From contig JBHJOB010000010.1 in the NCBI GenBank assembly GCA_050330195.1, positions 6,803 through 70,802 on the forward strand: a stretch of DNA of 64,000 nucleotides, given 5' to 3'. Position numbers and translations under genes: made by a program. Positions 35,529 through 42,712 of this stretch are shown piece after piece. The stretch comes from JAHQVI01 sp050330195 (GTDB taxonomy: Bacteria; Pseudomonadota; Alphaproteobacteria; Rhizobiales; Rhodomicrobiaceae). Position 1 is the first letter of the stretch; each line of letters opens with the position of its first letter. A model generated the notes under the pieces. The model saw only the letters and a list, made by a program, of their open reading frames with translations, did not search any database and was not told the origin of the DNA.

Positions 35529-36286
35529 CGCGCTGCGCTCCCCTCGCGCGCCTGCAGCATCAGCGATTTCATCTGCGCGACGGCCTCGCTCAATCCGAGG
35601 AAAACAGCCTCGCCGATGATGAAATGGCCGATGTTCAGTTCCACCACTTCAGGAATGGCGGCGATTGGGCCGACTGTATCGAATGTCAGCCCGTGTCCGG
35701 CGTGAACTTCCAGGCCGATTTCGGCTGCAAGCCTTGCAGTCTGCCTCATGCGGGCAAGTTCGGCCTCGGCGCGAGCGGCGTCGCCCTCTGCGACAGCTTC
35801 GCAATATGTGCCGGTATGCAGCTCGACGATATCCGCGCCCGCATGTCTGGCCGCTTCGATCTGCGCCGCGTCCGCGTCGACGAAAAGCGAAACGCGGATG
35901 CCCCCGTCGCGCAGGCGTGCGGCGTAGCTTGTAAGGCTGTTGCCGAGGCCGCGCACATCGAGCCCGCTCTCGGTCGTCCGCTCCGCACGGCGCTCCGGCA
36001 CGAGGCAGCACGCATTGGGGCGCGTCCTGAGCGCGATCTCCAGCATTTCTTCGGTCGGCGCCATTTCGAGATTGAGCGGACGGGTGATCCTGTCCATCAG
36101 TCGCGCAATGTCGTCGTCGACGATATGCCGGCGATCCTCGCGCAAATGCGCGGTAATGCCATCGGCGCCCGCTTCTATCGCGATTTCGGCGGCCCGAACG
36201 GGGTCAGGATGAATCCCGCCGCGCGCATTCCGGAGCGTGGCGACGTGATCGATATTCACACCAAGCCGCAACTCATTCATTGGCAT
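35525..36286 (-). CDS. pdxJ: Pyridoxine 5'-phosphate synthase
   Basis: 253 residues. It condenses 1-deoxyxylulose 5-phosphate with 3-amino-2-oxopropyl phosphate to form PNP, the last ring-forming step of vitamin B6 synthesis. The N-terminus LGVNIDHVATLRNARGG, the ADGITAHLREDRRHI block, the VDADAAQIEAARHAGADIVELHTG block and the HAGHGL motif are diagnostic. ATG 36286 or ATG 36280 could be the start. Confidence 0.96.
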   Translation of the reverse strand: MPMNELRLGVNIDHVATLRNARGGIHPDPVRAAEIAIEAGADGITAHLREDRRHIVDDDIARLMDRITRPLNLEMAPTEEMLEIALRTRPNACCLVPERRAERTTESGLDVRGLGNSLTSYAARLRDGGIRVSLFVDADAAQIEAARHAGADIVELHTGTYCEAVAEGDAARAEAELARMRQTARLAAEIGLEVHAGHGLTFDTVGPIAAIPEVVELNIGHFIIGEAVFLGLSEAVAQMKSLMLQAREGSAAR

Positions 36287-36405
36287 TGTCTCTTGCGCGT
36301 TTTACGTGCCGGTTGAAACGGGGCTCGGCTTGGGGCCTGCTCTCCCGATTTTCCGCTTGCCGCAAGGTGGAGTCCAGCCTGTCGGATTCCGTTCCAGCTT
36401 CCAGC

Positions 36406-36990
36406 CTATGGAAAGGTATGCAATGCGGCACGCTGACCCTTACGGACATGAGGAGCGCCAACCAGCCAACGCACGCCGACATAGGCGGCGCAGGCTGCGA
36501 AAATGCCCAGCGGTAGGGAGCCGACGGCCATGGGCTTGATGATTGGCCAGATGTTGCCGAGCGCCTCCGCGATCGCATTCGGCGCGCCGCTGACGAGATT
36601 GTCCCAGAAGGCCTCAAGCTGGGCGCGCAGATCGACCCGCCGTCCCGTCGCGGTCTGACCGAGAAGAACGTTGCCGAGGTTGAACGTTGCGAACCAGATG
36701 ACCGGATAGGTCAGCGGATTGCCGACAAAGGACGCAAGGAATGACGCCAGGATACTGCCGCGCAGCATCAGGGCGATCACGCCTGCAATGACGAGCTGGA
36801 CGCCGAGAAAAGGCGTGAAGACGGCGAATACGCCTATGGCTGCTCCAAGCGCGATACGGTGAGGCGAAGACGGCACGCGCTTCAGTCTCTGGAAAATATA
36901 GCGCACCGAACGGCTCCAGCTTCGGCGGGGCCAGAAGAGCAGCCTGAGGCGCTTGCCATGACTTAACGCTTTTGCTCTCTTGAACAGCAT
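36406..36990 (-). CDS. DUF2062 domain-containing membrane protein
   Basis: 194 residues. A basic N-terminus of about 45 residues is followed by the family's first membrane segment (PHRIALGAAIGVFAVFTPF) and the FVGNPLTYPVIWFATFNLG block, with further hydrophobic segments near 90-115 and 155-175. The function of DUF2062 proteins is unknown. It lies 119 bp upstream of pdxJ on the same strand, a neighbourhood also seen in relatives. Confidence 0.88.
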   Translation of the reverse strand: MLFKRAKALSHGKRLRLLFWPRRSWSRSVRYIFQRLKRVPSSPHRIALGAAIGVFAVFTPFLGVQLVIAGVIALMLRGSILASFLASFVGNPLTYPVIWFATFNLGNVLLGQTATGRRVDLRAQLEAFWDNLVSGAPNAIAEALGNIWPIIKPMAVGSLPLGIFAACAAYVGVRWLVGAPHVRKGQRAALHTFP

Positions 36991-37189
36991 TTCAATTCCT
37001 TAGAGCCACGGGGGGACGCACACACTTGTTTCCCCGGACGCCTGCGGCCCGCTTCTCAGCTGCGTGATGTAATCATTCCGTGGCGCTTATGCCATATCGC
37101 TTGATGTTGCGCCGCAAAAATCAGTCGTGGCGGAGCGAAGTTTCCAGAATATCATTCAAATCCAATATTGACGTGAAAATAAGCGCGAA

Positions 37190-39367
37190 TCAGGACGGAT
37201 GCTGTCCCGATTGCGGCGATTTCTTGAGGTCTTCAAGACCGAACGCCGCAGGATAATCGACTGATCCACAGCCATTTTCCAACACATTCGGCGCAAGTTC
37301 CAGCGCCATGAAGGCCTCGATCTCGAAAGGATTAAGCAGCATTGCCCCCTTTTTCGAGTCAAATCCGAAAGGACGGTAAAACTGCGGGTCGCCGAGGACA
37401 AGAACAATCTTTGCGTGTAAGTGTTTGCCGCGCTCAATCGCTGCCCTGGCGAGCTGCTTTCCGATGCCGCGTCGCTGATGGCCGGGATGAACCGCGAGCG
37501 GCGCGAGGGCGAGCGCTTCAATCGGTGAGCCGTTGAATTCCGCCTTGAGCCAGCTCAGACAGACATGGCCGACGATCCGGCCATCGGCCTCGGCCACGAT
37601 GGATGCGGCTTCATGGTCATCGGCTCGCAAGCGTTCGATCAGGTCAGCCTCATACGGTTGTCCGAACGCTGCTGAGACAACATCCCTTATGGCGGCATTG
37701 TCCGCCGGCCCTGCATTGCGGATGATCACGCGCCGCTCCTCCGTCTCAAGCCTCGCCCGCTCGCGCAACTCACGGCGGATGATCTTGCCGGTCGTCGTCA
37801 GCGGCAGAGCCTCGATAAACGCCACTTCGCGCGGATATTCATGCGCCGCCAGCCGTGATTTCACATGCTCGGCGAGTTCGCGCGCCAGTTCGTCCCCCGG
37901 CGCGTGACCGATTTTCAGCACCACATAAGCCTTCACGATCTCGCCGCGCTGCTCGTCCGGCTTTCCGACCGCCGCCGCCATTTCGACCGCCGGGTGCCGC
38001 ATCAGGCAGTCCTCGATCTCGCCGGGGCCGATCCGGTAACCGGCGGAGTTGATCACATCGTCGTCGCGTCCGACAAAGCGGATGCGCCCGTCCGGCTCGC
38101 GCTGGCCCTGATCGCCGGTCACGAGCCAGTCGCAGATGAACTTGGCGTGCGTCGCGTCCTCATTGCCCCAATAGCCCAGAAACATCACCGGATCGGGCCG
38201 CTTGACGGCGATCATGCCGGTTTCGCCTTGGCCGACCGGCTGGCCATTAGCGTCGATCACCTCCAACTCATGGCCCGGCACCGGCTGGCCCATCACGCCG
38301 GGAACGGCGTCCATGATCGCCCCGCAGGAGGACACGATCATGTTGCATTCGGTCTGGCCGTAAAACTCGTTGATCGTCACGCCGAGCACCTTGCGGCCCC
38401 AGTCGAGCAGCTCCGCGCCGAGCGTTTCGCCGCCGCTGGCGACGCTGCGCATCTCGACCTGTTGGCCTTGCGCGGGATCGGTCGCGGCGCGCATCATCTT
38501 CAGGGCGGTCGGGGGCAGGAAGGCGTTGCGGATCTCATATTTGCGGATCAGCTCGAAAGCGGCTTCGGCGGTGAATTTCGTGAAGCGTTTGGCGACCACC
38601 GGCACGCCGTGATGCAGGGCGGGCAGCAGCACATCGAGCAGGCCGCCGATCCACGCCCAGTCGGCCGGAGTCCAGATGCGGTCGCCGGGCCGGGGCAGGA
38701 AATCGTGGCTCATCTCGACGCCGGGCAGGTGCCCGAGCAGGACGCGGTGGGCATGCAGCGCGCCCTTGGGCTGGCCGGTCGTGCCGGATGTGTAGATGAT
38801 CAGGGCGGGATCGTCGGCGCGGGTCTGCACGGGCGTGAAATCGGTTCTGTGCGCGGTCCGGAGCGTATGAAAGCAGAGTGCGCCGTCCGCCTCGCCGTCA
38901 ATGCTCAGGACGAGTTTCAGCGCGGGCAGCTTTTCGCGCAGCGTCGCAAGCTTGGCCGCGCCCTCGGCATTGGTGATGACTGCCGCCGCGCCCGCATCCG
39001 CCAGCCGATGTTCCAGCGCCTCCGCGCCGAACAGCGTGAACAGCGGGATGGCGATGCCGCCCAGCTTGTAGACGGCGATGTGGCTGTAGGCCGTCTCCGG
39101 CGTCTGCGGCAGGAGAATGCCGACGCGGTCGCCCCGGCCCACGCCATGCGCCAGCAAGAGGTTGGCCGTCTGGTTGGACAGGTAGCGCAAGCCGCCGAAG
39201 CTGTAACGGGCATCGCCGCCGCCCTCGCGCACGTCGATCAGCGCCAGCCGGTCCGCGTCCAGTTCGGCCCAGCGGTCGCAGACATCGACGCCAATATTGT
39301 AGAAATCCGGCACATCCCAGCGAAAACGGGCGCGCAGCTCTTCATAGGTCGAGGCGGAGGGAAGCAT
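37190..39367 (-). CDS. Acyl-CoA synthetase fused to a GNAT acetyltransferase
   Basis: 725 residues in one uninterrupted frame. Residues 1 to about 543 are an AMP-forming acyl-CoA synthetase of the size usual for stand-alone homologues: P-loop LIIYTSGTTGQPKGALH, EFYGQTECN, and the C-terminal catalytic-lysine motif LPLTTTGKIIRREL (Lys near 528). Residues from about 544 form a GNAT domain of the YhbS kind (VIIRNAGPADNAAIRDV at its start, acetyl-CoA loop HPGHQRRGIGKQL, then DPQFYRPFGF). GNAT enzymes acetylate that same C-terminal lysine in other acyl-CoA synthetases, so self-regulation is conceivable but inferred. The fatty or organic acid used is unknown. Confidence 0.88.
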   Translation of the reverse strand: MLPSASTYEELRARFRWDVPDFYNIGVDVCDRWAELDADRLALIDVREGGGDARYSFGGLRYLSNQTANLLLAHGVGRGDRVGILLPQTPETAYSHIAVYKLGGIAIPLFTLFGAEALEHRLADAGAAAVITNAEGAAKLATLREKLPALKLVLSIDGEADGALCFHTLRTAHRTDFTPVQTRADDPALIIYTSGTTGQPKGALHAHRVLLGHLPGVEMSHDFLPRPGDRIWTPADWAWIGGLLDVLLPALHHGVPVVAKRFTKFTAEAAFELIRKYEIRNAFLPPTALKMMRAATDPAQGQQVEMRSVASGGETLGAELLDWGRKVLGVTINEFYGQTECNMIVSSCGAIMDAVPGVMGQPVPGHELEVIDANGQPVGQGETGMIAVKRPDPVMFLGYWGNEDATHAKFICDWLVTGDQGQREPDGRIRFVGRDDDVINSAGYRIGPGEIEDCLMRHPAVEMAAAVGKPDEQRGEIVKAYVVLKIGHAPGDELARELAEHVKSRLAAHEYPREVAFIEALPLTTTGKIIRRELRERARLETEERRVIIRNAGPADNAAIRDVVSAAFGQPYEADLIERLRADDHEAASIVAEADGRIVGHVCLSWLKAEFNGSPIEALALAPLAVHPGHQRRGIGKQLARAAIERGKHLHAKIVLVLGDPQFYRPFGFDSKKGAMLLNPFEIEAFMALELAPNVLENGCGSVDYPAAFGLEDLKKSPQSGQHPS

Positions 39368-39423
39368 GGCTTTTCTCGAGGCCGATTTCCAAATCTGTCA
39401 TGCGTGTGCAAACGGGCACAATT

Positions 39424-39574
39424 CACCTCTCCTTTAGGGAGAGGTCGAGACGCGCCAGCGTCGCGGGTGAGGGGATTTTTACTTTGCTGTCAGGTTCTTA
39501 CGCCCCTCACCCCAGCCCTCTCCCGAAGGTGAGCGCTCGTCGCTCACCGTAAAGGTTCGCGATTAGGAGAGGGA
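39424..39574. repeat. Palindromic intergenic repeat (CCTCACCC type)
   Basis: Left arm with CACCTCTCC and GGTGAGGGG, right arm with CCCCTCACCCC and GGAGAGGGA, plus an inner hairpin GGTGAGCG/CGCTCACC (39528-39548). It lies between pyrE and the synthetase-GNAT gene, both on the minus strand. Intergenic palindromes of this composition recur in Hyphomicrobiales chromosomes; it may end or stabilise the upstream transcript. Confidence 0.65.
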
Positions 39575-39578
39575 GCGT

Positions 39579-40163
39579 TCACTTCATGCCGCGGCTCCCC
39601 GGCTTGATGGCTGGGATCGCAGCCAGTTCAGGCGGGAGATTGTCGGGCGAATGGTTCTTGATGTCGAGCCTTAACAGCGGCGTCAGCGGCACGCCGACAT
39701 CGGATGTTCCGCCCGAGCGGTCCACCAGACACGCCGCCGCCACAGGCACGCCGCCTTCCTCCGCTATCGCCTTGATGCATTCGCGCGAGGACAGGCCGGT
39801 CGTGACGACGTCCTCGACCATCAGCACGCGCGCGCCTTTCTCGATGCTGAAGCCGCGCCGGAGCGTGAACTGCCCGTCCACGCGCTCGAAGAAGATCGCC
39901 GGAACGCCGAGCTGGCGGCCCATCTCGTAGCCGACCACGACCCCGCCCATCGCAGGCGAGGCCACGATGTCGAACGGCCCGACGCCGCTTGCCTGCAGCT
40001 TCTCGCTGAGCGCCGCGCAGAGCCGCTCGCCGCGTTTCGCGTCCATCATGACGCGCGCGCATTGCAGATAGGTGTCGCTCCGCAGGCCGGATGTGAGGAT
40101 GAAATGACCGGTCAGCAGAGCCTCGGCGGCACGGAATTCGGCGATGATCTCTTCGTCTGTCAT
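39579..40163 (-). CDS. pyrE: Orotate phosphoribosyltransferase
   Basis: 194 residues. It converts orotate and PRPP to OMP in pyrimidine synthesis. The PRPP-binding motif is RVLMVEDVVTTGLSS. The N-terminal GHFILTSGLRSDTYLQCA and the ASPAMGGVVVGYEMGRQLG block fit the family. It stands between the exported modular-protein gene and the intergenic repeat, with 102 bp on its 5' side. Confidence 0.95.
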   Translation of the reverse strand: MTDEEIIAEFRAAEALLTGHFILTSGLRSDTYLQCARVMMDAKRGERLCAALSEKLQASGVGPFDIVASPAMGGVVVGYEMGRQLGVPAIFFERVDGQFTLRRGFSIEKGARVLMVEDVVTTGLSSRECIKAIAEEGGVPVAAACLVDRSGGTSDVGVPLTPLLRLDIKNHSPDNLPPELAAIPAIKPGSRGMK

Positions 40164-40265
40164 GGCGAGTTGTTTTATGCGCTGGCGGGGGGAAGTGCAA
40201 GCGGGCAGCTCGCCGTCTCAACCGAAAAGCTGGCCGAAAACACATGCTTCCGGCCAGCCCTGTTT

Positions 40266-42443
40266 CTAACCTGCGGGCCGAATGCAGCGGCCTCTGACGC
40301 GCACCTTGCCTCGTGGGCAATCACGTTGGACAGTTGGCTTGCGGACGCACCGGAATACGGACTGCCCGACCCGCTTAACCGTCATACGGCGGGGACAGAC
40401 GCATCTGCGCCCTCTCGCCTTGCCGCCAATGCAGCGCAACGGCGTGACCTGTTTCTTGCACTGCCAAGCATTGCGGCCAATTGAGACCTTCTTTGTTCTT
40501 GCGCCGCACAGACAGCGCTGCCCGCGTATTTGTCCGCCTTTGCAGACGATTTGAACAGGCTTTTTCACGCAGCGCCATGCGCGCGCGCCCAGTTTGACGC
40601 GATGTTCATTCCTGGCGCACACACACCGTTTCCCGCGCTGCTCCCCGCCTACACAGCGAATGCGGGGCGGATCGACGACACGTACGGGCGGAGCCGTATC
40701 CACACCAGGCGTTGGCCGGGGCGGATCGACGACGCGTACGGGTGGCGCCGTATCCACACTGTGGGTGGGTCGGGGCGGACTGACGAGGTCTGACGAACCC
40801 GTCTGCACCGACGGCGTGATACAGTTATATTTATGCCCGCGCAGATCGACAATCTTGGGCTTGCCTTTGGAACGCGTCTTCAAAGCACAGTTGAGCTGTT
40901 CATTCTTCTCAATTGCAAGCGGCAGAACGGCTGCAGCGATGAACGTGTCATTTCCGGTCTGGTGCGCGGTTGCATCGCCCGTCCAACTCCGTCCTCCCGT
41001 ACAGTCAAGCTGATAGGGTATCTTGCCGCTCCGGTCAGCGCGCAGGCTGACGCCTATGCTGGCTTCGCGCGGGCAGCGACTTCCCTTGTCGCGAAATGAG
41101 ATTTGGCCGCCAAGCACGTTGAGGCACTCGACCTTGAGCCATGTCCAGCCGGAATTGCCGGCAGGGTCGTTCTTGACCTGCGCCATGAGCTGGGCCTCGA
41201 ACGCGCTGATTTCGAAGCTCCGCGTGGCGACCGCCTTGTAGCGATCATCCTCACGCTTGGCTTTAACCGTGCCATTGTAAACGACAAGGCCGCCCTGATG
41301 CTTGATCTCGTAAGGGATATTACCGGGACGGTTGGCTGTGAAGTTCACGGTTTCGACCACGCGTTTCGGACAGGCCGAGACGTTCTCGACTTCGTAGGAC
41401 AGCCAGACGCTATGGACCTTGAGCGGTCCGCAATCGACCCTGATCGTCTCAACCTTGCTCTTTGGGCCATCGACGACAGCAACGCGGAAACGATGCTGGC
41501 CGGGGTCGACCCTGTAGCGCTGTAAGCGCTCCACGCGCCACCAGCTCTTGTTTCCCAGCGTCACCTTGCGAGGCTGGATAACGATTTCCTCAGAAGCCTT
41601 GCCGTTGTGAAGGAAGTGAAAGCGCGCTTCGGTCTTTCTCTCATAGTCGATGAAAGCCGAAACCTCGACCTGCCGCGGGCATGTTTCCCCAACCTGCTTG
41701 ACGCGGATATCGACATTGGGTGGTGTTGGCGTCAGATCTGCAGACCGTGGATCAGTGTGGCTGAGACAAACGACGTTCACGGGGAATGTCGTGTGGGCAA
41801 TGGCCGGACGGCTAGATGCTCCGGCGGGGTACCATCCGGTCCATGAAACGAATTGCGAGCCCTTCCAGGCGCCGGCGCTAAATCCGGCGTGGACCGTAAA
41901 TTCCATTTGGCCGCCAGACCTGTTCTCCGCCGGCAGGTTGCTGAAGGCATTGTTGCACCGGTCGATCACATCCTGTTCGCGATTAAAGCCAATCCCCGGA
42001 ATGCCAGTGTTCACCATCGTCACGGCGTTCATCCTGAAGTTGGCGTGGGTGTCGACAGATTTCTCGTAAGTGCCGTCTTTTGCGCCTTGAACGTCCAACG
42101 GGAGTTGGGACGTGACGGTGGGATCGCCTGTCGTGATGGTCCAGCCGTAAATCCGGTGTCCGGACTTGACTCTCGCCTTGAGTTTGAAGCGCGTCTCCAC
42201 GTCACCAACAAGGTGTGTGTAGCGCTCACCATCATGACCGACGAAGATCGATGCGGCGGCAGGACGTCCGCTGCCGCCGGGGCTCCACTCTATCGACGCG
42301 GATGTGAATGGATGAGGGGTGCTTGGATGTTCCGCCTGCGCCGTCGAAGCGAACGACACAATGGCGGCCAATGTTGCTGCGCGGGCCAATCCCGCGCGCG
42401 TGCAGGGAAAAATTCTGAGATTGATATGCTCGGTGCTCAACAT
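40266..42443 (-). CDS. Exported modular protein with tandem Ig-length modules and Cys-rich repeats
   Basis: 725 residues, no characterised homologue known to me. A signal peptide (cleavage after AQA near residue 37) is followed by a unique region to about 240. Three tandem modules come next (about 244-340, 343-442 and 445-543), each opened by Cys-Pro and closed by Cys with very regular spacing (255-338, 358-440, 457-541). Two 18-residue Pro-rich repeats (556-591) lead to three 37-residue repeats (595-705) of pattern C-x-G-G-x3-G-x2-C-x-C-x13-[WF]-x-C, plus a shorter fourth. The tail is strongly basic. GGAGG precedes the ATG. It is probably periplasmic or on the cell surface and disulfide-rich. 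It interrupts the otherwise core rsh-pyrE neighbourhood. Confidence 0.8.
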   Translation of the reverse strand: MLSTEHINLRIFPCTRAGLARAATLAAIVSFASTAQAEHPSTPHPFTSASIEWSPGGSGRPAAASIFVGHDGERYTHLVGDVETRFKLKARVKSGHRIYGWTITTGDPTVTSQLPLDVQGAKDGTYEKSVDTHANFRMNAVTMVNTGIPGIGFNREQDVIDRCNNAFSNLPAENRSGGQMEFTVHAGFSAGAWKGSQFVSWTGWYPAGASSRPAIAHTTFPVNVVCLSHTDPRSADLTPTPPNVDIRVKQVGETCPRQVEVSAFIDYERKTEARFHFLHNGKASEEIVIQPRKVTLGNKSWWRVERLQRYRVDPGQHRFRVAVVDGPKSKVETIRVDCGPLKVHSVWLSYEVENVSACPKRVVETVNFTANRPGNIPYEIKHQGGLVVYNGTVKAKREDDRYKAVATRSFEISAFEAQLMAQVKNDPAGNSGWTWLKVECLNVLGGQISFRDKGSRCPREASIGVSLRADRSGKIPYQLDCTGGRSWTGDATAHQTGNDTFIAAAVLPLAIEKNEQLNCALKTRSKGKPKIVDLRGHKYNCITPSVQTGSSDLVSPPRPTHSVDTAPPVRVVDPPRPTPGVDTAPPVRVVDPPRIRCVGGEQRGKRCVCARNEHRVKLGARAWRCVKKPVQIVCKGGQIRGQRCLCGARTKKVSIGRNAWQCKKQVTPLRCIGGKARGRRCVCPRRMTVKRVGQSVFRCVRKPTVQRDCPRGKVRVRGRCIRPAG
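40664..40771. repeat. 54-bp tandem repeat inside the exported modular protein
   Basis: Two consecutive 54-base units starting GGGGCGGATCGACGAC, with the start of a third after 40771. They encode two copies of an 18-residue linker ending in VDTAPPVRVVD. The units differ at a handful of bases. This is a coding minisatellite likely to vary in copy number. Confidence 0.85.
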
Positions 42444-42712
42444 CTTAGCCTCCGTCGAGTCCGGGGTAAATGAGAGCGGGCTGTCAGTCGTTCGGAACGA
42501 AAGACAATCGTAACAGCCGCGCGGCTACCGGTTTGTCGCACCGAAGGACAGGAAAGGTTCAAATGAGGGAAATGGAGCAAGCGAGCAGTCGCTCGGCGAT
42601 GATCACTTGCGGAAAATGCAGATGACCACCGGGGCGTTCAGCCGACGCTTGAGATAGCATCGCAACGATTACTGACGGGCTTGAAGAAAACGCCCGGAAA
42701 TCTGCCGTCTGC

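Noticed and set aside
37865..39532. Plus-strand open frame of 555 codons
   Set aside because: It is antisense to the acyl-CoA synthetase part of the fusion gene; the composition is that of a mirror frame.
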